Source: Bacillota bacterium
GTDB taxonomy: Bacteria; Bacillota; Clostridia; Acetivibrionales; DSM-1351
Length of the DNA: 64,000 nt
Assembly: GCA_023443515.1 (NCBI GenBank)
Contig: JAEZUC010000147.1
Span: 1-64,000 of the forward strand
Direction: 5' to 3'
Shown: positions 16,601 through 23,614 of the stretch, piece after piece
Numbering within the stretch: position 1 is the stretch's first letter
How the letters are laid out: the number at the start of each line of letters is the position of its first letter
Translations under genes and position numbers: made by a program
Notes under the pieces: model-generated
Told to the model about the DNA's origin: nothing
The model's input: the letters and a program-made list of their open reading frames with translations, nothing else
The model's database searches: none

Positions 16601-18385
16601 ATGCCGGATATTAAAGTAAAGGACCCTAATTCATTAAAGGTAGAAATAGAAGGTAGGGTATACGACTTGAGCAAAATACCGGAGTACAAGGATTTGCTGG
16701 TTCAGAAAGAAGTTGCCAATGTGTTGAATCAGTTAAGTCTCAAGGATATAACCGAGAATCTTTATCTCACGGTTGAATTGTTTTATGTTGCTTTCAACGG
16801 TGTTGCAGGTGCAAGAGGGGGTACAATACAGGCGGAGATTACATCTATTCAAAGTGACCTTGCATTACTCTGCAATGAGTGCGTAGAGACAATGACCAGT
16901 TTTAAAGAGGAAACAGGTAACATTTTAACATTACTGTGCGATATGTACAGATGGCTTACACAAGGAAAAGAGAACCTGGCAATAAAAAAACTTGCACATT
17001 GTTCTGAATCATCTGCAACAATGTCAGAAGCTGCAAACCGTCTGGCTGAAAAGTTCAAAGAACTGCAAATAAGGTCAACAAAAGCGCGTTCCAATACTAT
17101 CGAAGAAGAGGCAAGCGAGCAGGATAAGAAATTGGCGGCTGAAAAAGCTGAAAGAGAGCTGAAAGCAAAGCAGGAAGCTGAAAAAATCAGCCAACAGGAA
17201 CTGGTGGCTCAAATCGGAGAAATACAGCAGAGATACGACGAGGCAAAAGCAAGAGAAGAGAAGGAAGCCACAAAAGCACTTCTTTTGGGGATTACCAATG
17301 CTATCGCCACTTCCGTTAGTGCCGGACTTGGTGCATTTGTTGCAGCTAAAAATCCTATTTCTACAGCTATATCGGGAACTGTATCCAGTATGGAATTATC
17401 AAAGGCACAAAAGGATGCAAATGATAAAAAAGCACTCTCGGATAAAGCACAGCAAGACCTGCTGACTGCAAAGGATGACCAAACTAAAAAGAAAAACCGT
17501 GTAGACAGTCTTACAACGGAAATTGCAGCACTTAATAAACAGATTTCAGAAAATGAGAAAAACCAAGAGGCTCTGGCAAAGCTAAAACCACAGCTTGAGA
17601 CCAAAAACGGAGAACTTATAAAAGCAAAAGATGAGTTAAAAGCAACAGACAGCAAGGTTGAAGAACTTCAAAAAGTGTCAAGTAATTCTACAGCTACTTA
17701 TACAGCTGCAGCAGCTTCACTTCAGGATTTGGCAAAAAGTACCGGACAAATGTCTCAGGCAGCAACGAATGCAGAAGAATCCATCCATGCTGAAAAAATG
17801 AGTTACCTCAATCAGAAGCTAAATCTGGAAAAACAAAAAAGAGAATCTCTTGTGGCATTGGCACAGTATGCAGAAACGGTCAAGAATTTAAAAGCCGATG
17901 AGAGTATGGCTGCAGTATCCGTAAATTCTTTGCACGCTGCAGTTGAAGCACTGGGAAAAATCATTGCAACCCTTACAAATGCAAGTTTATTCTGGGATCA
18001 GATGTCGTCCTTCTGCAAAAAAATGACCGATAAAAGTTTTCAGCAAGATTTAAAGGATTTGATTGCACCGGATTCCGGATTAAGTCAGGAGGAAAGAATA
18101 GAAGAATATAAATCATTCGAGTTTATGAGGAATTTTTTAGGATATATGTGTCAATGGGTAGCCATAAATGGCTTGTCCGGTGATTATCTGGAAACTGCCG
18201 GTAAAGCACAGAAACTGGCAGTGGAATACCTGAAACAGTCTCCCACAATTGAAGAAGCATTAAAAAAGGCACCCGAACTGGCTAAAAACATGGAGTTGAT
18301 GCTGAACAAGAACTTGCTGGAATCCGGAAAAGTCATTGCTGACCTGGAACAGCAGAAATCACTTATCGAAAACAAAAAGAGTTAA
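16601..18385 (+). CDS. Large coiled-coil protein with central hydrophobic segment, candidate alpha-pore-forming toxin subunit A
   Basis: This 594-residue protein has no signal peptide. Residues about 1-220 are mostly helical, ending in a charged Ala/Glu/Lys coiled coil. Residues 226-262 (LLLGITNAIATSVSAGLGAF and on) are a long glycine/alanine-rich hydrophobic stretch. Residues 265-430 are a second coiled coil, and TNASLFWDQMSSFCKKM near 460 echoes a motif in the next protein. Helix, hydrophobic hairpin, helix is the layout of alpha-pore-forming toxins (HBL/NHE, XaxAB, ClyA). That is structural inference; I cannot name a family. AGGAGG precedes the ATG. The next gene starts 17 nt downstream. 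Confidence 0.6.
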   Translation: MPDIKVKDPNSLKVEIEGRVYDLSKIPEYKDLLVQKEVANVLNQLSLKDITENLYLTVELFYVAFNGVAGARGGTIQAEITSIQSDLALLCNECVETMTSFKEETGNILTLLCDMYRWLTQGKENLAIKKLAHCSESSATMSEAANRLAEKFKELQIRSTKARSNTIEEEASEQDKKLAAEKAERELKAKQEAEKISQQELVAQIGEIQQRYDEAKAREEKEATKALLLGITNAIATSVSAGLGAFVAAKNPISTAISGTVSSMELSKAQKDANDKKALSDKAQQDLLTAKDDQTKKKNRVDSLTTEIAALNKQISENEKNQEALAKLKPQLETKNGELIKAKDELKATDSKVEELQKVSSNSTATYTAAAASLQDLAKSTGQMSQAATNAEESIHAEKMSYLNQKLNLEKQKRESLVALAQYAETVKNLKADESMAAVSVNSLHAAVEALGKIIATLTNASLFWDQMSSFCKKMTDKSFQQDLKDLIAPDSGLSQEERIEEYKSFEFMRNFLGYMCQWVAINGLSGDYLETAGKAQKLAVEYLKQSPTIEEALKKAPELAKNMELMLNKNLLESGKVIADLEQQKSLIENKKS

Positions 18386-18402
18386 AGGAAGGTGGAAGTA
18401 TT

Positions 18403-19317
18403 ATGGATACAATTCAGAAGAATAATTTTATTACAGTAATTGAAGTATTAAAGAAATCTGTAGATGAGCTTAACCAACAAAAGAAAGAAGAAGCTACGAA
18501 GACACTGCTGAGCATTTCGGAAAAAATACAATTTCTGTTTGGGAACTCTAAAAAACTCAAGTCATCAGCCGAGAAAGAACAACAGAATATTTCTGATACT
18601 ATTTCTGAGATTATAAAAAGTGAAGCAGCTATCCGGGAAAGTTACCTTAGCACACAAAAAAGCATAGCTGCTATAAATGTTTCTATCAGCACTAATTCTG
18701 TTAAGAAGGCTGAATTATTAAAACAGATTGATTCCTTTAGAAAAGAATTAAGTGATGATGAGAGACTGCTTCAGGAGCATCGGAGAAAGCTGGATGAACT
18801 AAACGACAGCTCTGCCATAAGTATTATAAGGTCGATTCTCTCCCTTGGACTGGACAGAGCCATTATGGGAGTCCAGTGCCTGATAAACAATGATACCGGA
18901 CGTATACAAGAGCTACAAAATCAAATTCAGAAATTTAAGGAGTTACTTAATAATAATTCATCGGAAATACAAAAAGCCGACGAACTGCTAAAAAGCTTAG
19001 GAGAGAGTAAAAGGTCATATGAAGTGAGCCTTGCACAGCTTAAGGAAAAGGAAAATAACCTGCATACAAATGAGCAGTTATCCAGAAATAATCTGGCATT
19101 TATTACAAATGCAGCGCTTTTTTATGGTCGATTATCTGTAATGCTTCAGCAAATAGATCATAGAATAGACGATGTTGTTGATATTGTGGCTGAATTGAAC
19201 GACAAAACACCCAAAATAATTGATTTTGACAGCACCGGAGCAAGTCTGGTTTCTCTCAGGGAGGCGATGATTAAATATGATAAAGTCCTTGAAACCAGCA
19301 GTATCACTTTAAAATAA
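18403..19317 (+). CDS. Coiled-coil protein with central hydrophobic segment, candidate alpha-pore-forming toxin subunit B
   Basis: This 304-residue partner has the same layout as the preceding protein. A helical coiled-coil arm (about residues 1-130) leads to a hydrophobic segment near 137-163 (AISIIRSILSLGLDRAIMG). A second long coiled coil (165-225) follows, then TNAALFYGRLSVMLQQID, which resembles TNASLFWDQM in its neighbour. No signal peptide is present. AAGGAAGGTGG precedes ATG 18403. Two unequal proteins of shared architecture in one operon suggest a binary alpha-helical pore former like XaxA/XaxB. Function is inferred from architecture only. Confidence 0.6.
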   Translation: MDTIQKNNFITVIEVLKKSVDELNQQKKEEATKTLLSISEKIQFLFGNSKKLKSSAEKEQQNISDTISEIIKSEAAIRESYLSTQKSIAAINVSISTNSVKKAELLKQIDSFRKELSDDERLLQEHRRKLDELNDSSAISIIRSILSLGLDRAIMGVQCLINNDTGRIQELQNQIQKFKELLNNNSSEIQKADELLKSLGESKRSYEVSLAQLKEKENNLHTNEQLSRNNLAFITNAALFYGRLSVMLQQIDHRIDDVVDIVAELNDKTPKIIDFDSTGASLVSLREAMIKYDKVLETSSITLK

Positions 19318-19359
19318 TCTTGAACCCCATATATTTAAAGAAAGGATACGTGATGAGCT

Positions 19360-19932
19360 ATGGGTATGTTAATTCGACTAATACAAAAAGAAATGGGTGA
19401 TAAGATACAGGCGCAAGAATGTAGTCAGGATGTCAGTGGCTACTGCCTTGCAGTAACAGGACAATGGCTTTGTAATCCTGAATATGTACAGGCAAATATA
19501 ACGGATGAAGGGTTTTTGAGAGAGACAAAGAGAATACAGGAAGAATATGAAAAAGAGTATAGAGAATCAGGAATACACAGTCCCAATTTTTTGGGAAATA
19601 GGTTTCCGTTGAAGGATATGTATCTAAAGAATGAATGTGATCTTGAGCAAAAACGGTTATTTGAGGAAATCATTTTCGCGGATACTAAGCTGTTCAGACA
19701 AGGACAATTGGCGATTATATTAGGGCACAAGTCAGGTGAAGCACATTATCTTGGAGTAAGAATAGAAAATGATATATGCAAATTTTTTGATGTCAATGAG
19801 TGCTTTTGTACAACTAAAAATAAGGAAATATTTGAACGTTTCATTGAATACTACGTAACTGAGCAATATCTCGGACTGTTAAGTAAAGGGTATATCCGTT
19901 TTCAGGTTGCATTATATAACTGTAAAATATAA
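19360..19932 (+). CDS. YopT/C58-like papain-fold cysteine protease candidate
   Basis: The 190-residue protein has a Cys-His-Asp arrangement like that of YopT-type (C58) proteases. Cys29 lies in DVSGYCLAVTGQWL at the start of a helix, His129 in GEAHYLGVRIE on a strand, and Asp144 in CKFFDVNEC after the next strand, with 15 residues between His and Asp. These enzymes are often effectors that cleave host proteins; some are bacteriocin- or toxin-associated. It follows the two coiled-coil genes by 42 nt. The start is uncertain because AAAGGA lies 14 nt before ATG 19360. No export signal is visible. The call rests on motif spacing only. Confidence 0.55.
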   Translation: MGMLIRLIQKEMGDKIQAQECSQDVSGYCLAVTGQWLCNPEYVQANITDEGFLRETKRIQEEYEKEYRESGIHSPNFLGNRFPLKDMYLKNECDLEQKRLFEEIIFADTKLFRQGQLAIILGHKSGEAHYLGVRIENDICKFFDVNECFCTTKNKEIFERFIEYYVTEQYLGLLSKGYIRFQVALYNCKI

Positions 19933-19937
19933 AATAC

Positions 19938-19988
19938 TCCGGCTGTATGGGATGAGCCTGCGAAAAGAAGATAGCCGGTACAGCCGGA
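19938..19988 (+). promoter_or_regulatory. Intercistronic stem-loop between the protease and M15 genes
   Basis: TCCGGCTGTA (19938-19947) and TACAGCCGGA (19979-19988) are perfect 10-bp arms. No T-tract follows, so it may stabilise or process the mRNA rather than terminate it. An alternative inner pairing GGCT/AGCC exists. Confidence 0.55.
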
Positions 19989-20027
19989 ATAAATTAAGTC
20001 TGGTAAATAAAAGAGGTGAAAACTAAA

Positions 20028-20471
20028 ATGCCGGGTGTCAAATTCAAATACCCTGACGAAAAAAGTGTATTCCCAAAACTTGTCTCAGCTATAAACGCTA
20101 TATGTATTGCAATGAAAAAAAACTGCACCTGCACCTCAGGCTACAGAAGTCTGGAAAAACAAAAGACAATAAATGCACAGAAACTGGCGGAAAGCAAAGA
20201 CAATTATCAGAAGCCAAACGGAGCCGTATACGACAAGGATGGTAAATGTATTGCAGCAGCATATGGACAAAGCAACCACTGCTATTGTATTGCAATGGAT
20301 ATTTCCGATGAATGGTTTAAAGCACTTACCAATAAAGAAATAGAAAAATTCGGGCTGGTGAAGCCAATGAGCTATGAACCCTGGCACGTTCAACTTAAAG
20401 AGCATACAGGACTTTCCCTATCAGAGAAAATAGCAATAAAGGAAAGTGTGCTGGGGATAAAAAGGAGTTGA
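20028..20471 (+). CDS. M15-family peptidoglycan peptidase (endolysin-like)
   Basis: This 147-residue enzyme is a zinc D-Ala-D-Ala carboxypeptidase/endopeptidase of the VanY/CwlK-like M15 group. Visible are TSGYRSLEKQ near residue 36, His84 and Asp91 in SNHCYCIAMD (a Cys stands where Gly is usual), and Glu117 and His120 in YEPWHVQ. It has no signal peptide, as expected for a phage-type endolysin that needs a holin, and the next gene encodes a holin-like protein. ATG 20028 is preferred because AAGAGGTG is 9 nt upstream; a GTG at 20016 lies within that site. Confidence 0.85.
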   Translation: MPGVKFKYPDEKSVFPKLVSAINAICIAMKKNCTCTSGYRSLEKQKTINAQKLAESKDNYQKPNGAVYDKDGKCIAAAYGQSNHCYCIAMDISDEWFKALTNKEIEKFGLVKPMSYEPWHVQLKEHTGLSLSEKIAIKESVLGIKRS

Positions 20472-20478
20472 ACAATGT

Positions 20479-20769
20479 ATGGACGACTTTTACAGTTGGG
20501 ATTACCTCAGTTCTTTTACAGGTATAGTTGCCTGTGTGACCCTTATTATACAGTTTACAAAGGTATCTCTTGATAAAGTTTGGAAAATTCCTACAAGATT
20601 TGTTGTCTGGTTATTATCTTATATACTGCTGGTACTGGTCAGTTGGTTTACTACAGGAATAACTATGAATAAAATAATAATGAGTGCCTTAAATGCCATT
20701 GTCGTAACTTTGGCCTCAATGGGTGCATATGAAGCGACTTTTAGAAAAGTTGATGAAAAAAATAGGTAA
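20479..20769 (+). CDS. Holin-like small membrane protein
   Basis: The 96-residue protein has three hydrophobic segments (about residues 11-28, 38-57 and 64-84), an acidic aromatic N-terminus and a charged tail (FRKVDEKNR). VSLDKVWKIPTRFVVWLLSY matches the pattern of clostridial phage holins, which permeabilise the membrane and release cytosolic endolysin. It follows the M15 peptidase by 7 nt. AGGAG at 20463-20467 serves ATG 20479. In this setting it could release the upstream proteins, as TcdE does for C. difficile toxins, but that is inference. Confidence 0.75.
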   Translation: MDDFYSWDYLSSFTGIVACVTLIIQFTKVSLDKVWKIPTRFVVWLLSYILLVLVSWFTTGITMNKIIMSALNAIVVTLASMGAYEATFRKVDEKNR

Positions 20770-20797
20770 TAAAAAAACTGAATTACATTATGTTAAG

Positions 20798-20843
20798 TCT
20801 CCTGTAACAGGTAATAACTGTATGCAGGAGATTTCATTTTTTT
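20798..20843 (+). terminator. Rho-independent terminator after the holin
   Basis: TCTCCTG (20798-20804) pairs with CAGGAGA (20825-20831). T7 follows at 20837-20843. It closes the coiled-coil/protease/lysis cassette. Confidence 0.8.
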
Positions 20844-20885
20844 GCACAACCCATTTATGTTAACGAGTTCAAAATTTATCATAAA

Positions 20886-20914
20886 TTGACAGTATAGGTT
20901 TTATATGCTAAACT
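20886..20914 (+). promoter_or_regulatory. Promoter of the dockerin GH8 gene
   Basis: TTGACA (20886-20891), a 17-nt spacer and TAAACT (20909-20914) form a near-consensus promoter about 130 nt before the start codon, leaving a long 5' untranslated region. Confidence 0.75.
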
Positions 20915-20921
20915 TATGACG

Positions 20922-20939
20922 GGTTTAATCGGTTAAACC
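20922..20939 (+). promoter_or_regulatory. LacI/CcpA-type palindromic operator downstream of the GH8 promoter
   Basis: GGTTTAA (20922-20928) and TTAAACC (20933-20939) are perfect arms around TCGG, with the central CG of LacI/GalR operators. Compared with the catabolite-response consensus TGWAANCGNTNWCA it differs at two symmetrical positions. It would lie about 1-18 nt into the transcript, suiting carbon-source repression. Confidence 0.6.
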
Positions 20940-21047
20940 ATAATCTATTTATAAAATGCTTTTCAAAAAGGTATTAAGGTTGGTCTTGGGCTGAATCCCG
21001 GATAAACTTTAAATACAAAATTATTCAATTTAAGGGAGGAAAGTAAA

Positions 21048-22469
21048 ATGAAAAAGTTTTTTGCTTGCTTGCTAGTTTTGGCTGTGATTGTTTCAATCAT
21101 ACCGGTAAATATGGCAAGTGCAGAGACAGGTGGATATTACGCCACCGGGAACTACAGGAACGTCTTCGTTGAGACAGGAAAGACAGAAGCCCAGGTGCAG
21201 GACAAGCTGGCTGATATGTTCGATAAGTTTTTCAAAGGAGACACTAACAATCAAAGGTTGTTTTATGAATCAGGAAGCGACGAGGCATACATAAGAGATA
21301 CCGGAAACGGTGATGTACGTTCGGAAGGTATGTCCTACGGTATGATGGTTTGTGTACAAATGGACAAAAAGAAGGAATTTGATATGCTGTGGAAATGGGC
21401 TAGAAACCACATGTATCAAACCTCCGGTCAGTTTAAGGGATTCTTTGCATGGCAGTGTAACTATAGTGGTGGTATTATAGACGCTACCCCTGCTTCAGAC
21501 GGAGATGAATACTTTGCTATGGCTCTCCAATTTGCGGCACGCAGATGGGGGAACGGAACAGGTATATACAACTACGAAGCAGAAGCACAGACTATATTGG
21601 ATGCAATGCTTCACCAGTCCGATGACGGTGTTGGATATAATATGATTAATAAAAACGCAAATCAAGTTGTTTTCTGCCCAAGTGCAGGAAATTATGATTT
21701 TACAGATCCGTCCTATCATCTCCCGGCATTCTATGAATTATGGGCAATGTGGGGACCTGAAAGAGACAGAGCTACTTGGAGTAAAGTAGCTGCTACCAGC
21801 AGAGAATTCTTCAAAAAGTCTACTAATTCAACAACTGGACTAAACCCTGACTATGCAAATTTTGATGGTTCAGCAAAAGAAGTTTCATGGAGTTCAGGTC
21901 ATGGAGATTTCAGATTCGACGCATGGAGAGTTATTCAAAATGCCTGTGTAGACTATGCTTGGTGGCAAAAAGACAGCTGGCCTGCAACTACATTTGCACC
22001 AAAAATTCAGGCTTTCTTCAAAAATCAAGGTTTATCCTCTTACGGTAACCAATTCACATTATCAGGTTCAAAGTTGAGTAGCGATCATTCTCCCGGATTG
22101 GTAGCTATGAATGCCGTAACATCTCTTGCACAAGATGCATCAACTGCTAAGCCTTTTGTTGATGAACTGTGGAATACAGCTGTTCCATCAGGTCAATACC
22201 GTTATTACGATGGAATGCTTTATATGCTTGGAATGCTTCATGTAAGTGGCGAATTCAAGATATGGGGTGCACCTACACAGCCTCAGGTAACACCTGGAGA
22301 TATTAACGATGATAAAGTTATCGACGCTCTTGACTTTGCGTTGCTCAAATCTTACCTCCTTGGTAATATAACTACATTACCTAATATGAAAGCAGCAGAC
22401 GTAAATGGCGACGGTACGGTAGACGCAATGGATTGGGCTGCACTTAGGCAGTATCTTTTAGGTAAATAA
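21048..22469 (+). CDS. Cellulosomal GH8 glycosidase with type I dockerin, probably xylan/xylo-oligosaccharide-active
   Basis: This secreted 473-residue enzyme has a signal peptide cleaved near ASA-E (25/26). A GH8 catalytic domain follows to about residue 405, then a dockerin (416-473) with two calcium-binding repeats (DINDDKVIDALDFALLKSYL and DVNGDGTVDAMDWAALRQYL). Likely catalytic residues are acid Glu93 (RSEGMSYGM), Asp151 (SDGDEYF) and base Asp291 (FRFDAWRV). The base position and overall sequence resemble cold-active GH8 xylanase and reducing-end xylose-releasing exo-oligoxylanase rather than the cellulase Cel8C. Dockerin recognition pairs AL and AM fit the C. cellulolyticum type. It is monocistronic, with promoter, operator and terminator. 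Confidence 0.93.
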   Translation: MKKFFACLLVLAVIVSIIPVNMASAETGGYYATGNYRNVFVETGKTEAQVQDKLADMFDKFFKGDTNNQRLFYESGSDEAYIRDTGNGDVRSEGMSYGMMVCVQMDKKKEFDMLWKWARNHMYQTSGQFKGFFAWQCNYSGGIIDATPASDGDEYFAMALQFAARRWGNGTGIYNYEAEAQTILDAMLHQSDDGVGYNMINKNANQVVFCPSAGNYDFTDPSYHLPAFYELWAMWGPERDRATWSKVAATSREFFKKSTNSTTGLNPDYANFDGSAKEVSWSSGHGDFRFDAWRVIQNACVDYAWWQKDSWPATTFAPKIQAFFKNQGLSSYGNQFTLSGSKLSSDHSPGLVAMNAVTSLAQDASTAKPFVDELWNTAVPSGQYRYYDGMLYMLGMLHVSGEFKIWGAPTQPQVTPGDINDDKVIDALDFALLKSYLLGNITTLPNMKAADVNGDGTVDAMDWAALRQYLLGK

Positions 22470-22504
22470 AAACTCTATAACACCTTACATATTATTTTTT
22501 CTCC

Positions 22505-22542
22505 AGGGCAGACCCGTTTTGGGTCAGCCCTGTATTTTTTTT
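22505..22542 (+). terminator. Rho-independent terminator after the GH8 gene
   Basis: AGGGC-A-GACCC pairs with GGGTC-A-GCCCT around GTTTT. T8 follows at 22535-22542. Confidence 0.88.
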
Positions 22543-22558
22543 GACGGGAAACGCTTAA

Positions 22559-22607
22559 TTGACAGACTTGGCGTAGTAAATTAAACTAAAAACTAGATTT
22601 AGCTTAA
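22559..22607 (+). promoter_or_regulatory. Promoter and inverted-repeat operator of the BlaI-like gene
   Basis: TTGACA (22559-22564), a 17-nt spacer and TAAACT (22582-22587) form the promoter. TTAAACTAAA (22581-22590) and TTTAGCTTAA (22598-22607) are 10-bp inverted arms with one mismatch and a 7-nt spacer, covering the -10 and start site. This suits autorepression by the encoded winged-helix protein. Confidence 0.6.
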
Positions 22608-22629
22608 TTCACAACATCGAGGTAATATA

Positions 22630-22986
22630 ATGGATGAAATTAAAATATTTAATGCAGAATTACGGTTTATGAACATTATCTGGAACAATGAACCCATAAA
22701 AAGTACCGAATTGGTCAATATTGCAAGCGAGGAACTGGGATGGAAAAAATCAACTACATATACAGTCATAAGAAGGCTTTGCGAGAGAGGGATAATAAAA
22801 AATAAAAATACAAAAATAGAATCACTGGTAAAGCGTGAGCAGGTAATGAGGTCTGAAACACAAGAACACATAGAGAAGATTTATTCCGGGTCCCTAAAGC
22901 TGTTTTTAACAACTTTTCTGAAAAGAAAAAAATTAAGTAAAGACGAAGTAGATGAGCTAAGAAAAATAGTTGATGAAAATAGTTAA
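22630..22986 (+). CDS. Orphan BlaI/MecI-type transcriptional repressor
   Basis: The 118-residue protein has the BlaI/MecI winged helix: AELRFMNIIWNNEPIKSTEL, then GWKKSTTYTVIRRLCERGII, followed by a C-terminal helical dimerisation part. Classical BlaI and MecI repress beta-lactamase or PBP2a genes and are cleaved when the BlaR1/MecR1 sensor protease is triggered. No BlaR1-like M56 protease gene lies next to it here, so the signal and targets are unknown. CGAGG lies 5 nt before the ATG. The inverted repeat over its promoter suggests autoregulation. Confidence 0.85.
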   Translation: MDEIKIFNAELRFMNIIWNNEPIKSTELVNIASEELGWKKSTTYTVIRRLCERGIIKNKNTKIESLVKREQVMRSETQEHIEKIYSGSLKLFLTTFLKRKKLSKDEVDELRKIVDENS

Positions 22987-23001
22987 AAAAAATTCTTTTC
23001 A

Positions 23002-23031
23002 TTGACATTTAACACTTTAGCATGGTACACT
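23002..23031 (+). promoter_or_regulatory. Promoter of the aspS leader transcript
   Basis: TTGACA (23002-23007), an 18-nt spacer and TACACT (23026-23031). Transcription would start near 23038, about 580 nt before the aspS start codon. Confidence 0.7.
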
Positions 23032-23067
23032 AAATTATTATAAATTAAAAATAAGGCAGGAGCTAAT

Positions 23068-23115
23068 ATGTTGAAAATTCAGTTTATAAAACTGAATAAT
23101 GGGTACAATATGTAG
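23068..23115 (+). CDS. Putative 15-residue leader peptide with Asn codons in the aspS leader
   Basis: AGGAG at 23058-23062 lies 5 nt before ATG 23068, which opens a short frame MLKIQFIKLNNGYNM ending at TAG 23113-23115. Three of 15 codons are AAT (Asn), two adjacent. The stop abuts alternative hairpins and an intrinsic terminator upstream of aspS. This is the layout of a ribosome-mediated attenuator, but AT-rich DNA makes AAT common, so the functional reading is a hypothesis. Confidence 0.5.
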   Translation: MLKIQFIKLNNGYNM

Positions 23116-23170
23116 CACTTGTGGCTGTGAAAAAAAATCACAGGTACAAGTGCTAAGACTTGTACCTGTG
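23115..23170 (+). promoter_or_regulatory. Mutually exclusive RNA hairpins in the aspS leader
   Basis: Hairpin 1 pairs 23115-23130 (GCACTTGTGGCTGTGA) with 23138-23153, with two internal mismatches. Hairpin 2 pairs 23139-23151 (CACAGGTACAAGT) with 23158-23170 as 13 perfect base pairs. The middle segment is shared, so only one can form at a time. Confidence 0.7.
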
Positions 23171-23187
23171 TGATAATGTAATCATAA

Positions 23188-23234
23188 GAATCACATTGGT
23201 AGATTTGGTAAAATTTACATGTGGTTCTTTTTTT
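23188..23234 (+). terminator. First intrinsic terminator in the aspS leader
   Basis: GAATCACAT (23188-23196) pairs with ATGTGGTTC (23219-23227, one G-T), with further inner pairs GTA/TAC. T7 follows at 23228-23234. A possible antiterminator pairs 23169-23174 (TGTGAT) with 23190-23195. Confidence 0.75.
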
Positions 23235-23299
23235 ATACAGAAAGGATGTGATAATATTTGGCATAAAGAAAATGCCTGCATATAAACACAAGAATTATA

Positions 23300-23560
23300 A
23301 TTGAATTTAATGGCGATGACGAAGAGAAGTAGCACAGATTATCGTTCTCAGTGAGTGGGAGATAGTGAGAACCCCATAAAGTGAATTTGTGTGAATAACA
23401 CTTTAGCAGCTGCAATCTGAACGTCATGCAATAACATTGTGTGATAAGTAGGAGAGCCGTAGGCTGTGCGAAAAACAGCAAGGTTTTTTGAACCGTTGAG
23501 TGACTGTTAGCAGTAATTCAGGTGGTACCGCGGACATTATGTGTTCGTCCTGGACTTTTT
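23300..23560 (+). ncRNA. T-box riboswitch upstream of aspS with GAAC specifier region
   Basis: The core T-box AGGTGGTACCGCGG is at 23520-23533. It is followed by GGAC/GTCC terminator arms (23532-23535, 23547-23550) and a T5 tract at 23556-23560. Stem I starts at ATGACG (23316-23321) and its lower helix closes with CGTCAT (23422-23427). AAGAGAAGTAG resembles the conserved K-turn/S-turn part of the specifier side. Before the closing strand stands GAAC (23419-23422), reading AAC (Asn) or GAA (Glu), not GAC/GAT (Asp). Sensing tRNA-Asn fits a non-discriminating AspRS in a tRNA-dependent amidation pathway. Confidence 0.9.
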
Positions 23561-23614
23561 AGTTTTGGATGAGCATTTTTTTATGCTCAAATATTGATTA
23601 GAAGGAGAAGACTT

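Noticed and set aside
17209..17655. Long minus-strand frame inside the first coiled-coil gene (also 24454-24999 in aspS and 50785-51477 opposite the YtxH/DUF948 pair)
   Set aside because: These are antisense shadows of coding sequence with low-complexity Ser/Phe-rich products and no ribosome sites.
20475..20573. Alternative start ATG 20475, at ideal distance from the ribosome site, opening a 32-codon frame that overlaps the holin
   Set aside because: The product has no holin-like features. The frame starting 4 nt later encodes a clear three-helix membrane protein.
16601..20769. Prophage interpretation of the M15-holin region
   Set aside because: No integrase, terminase, capsid, portal or tail genes, and no attachment repeats were seen. 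The upstream proteins are not phage structural types.
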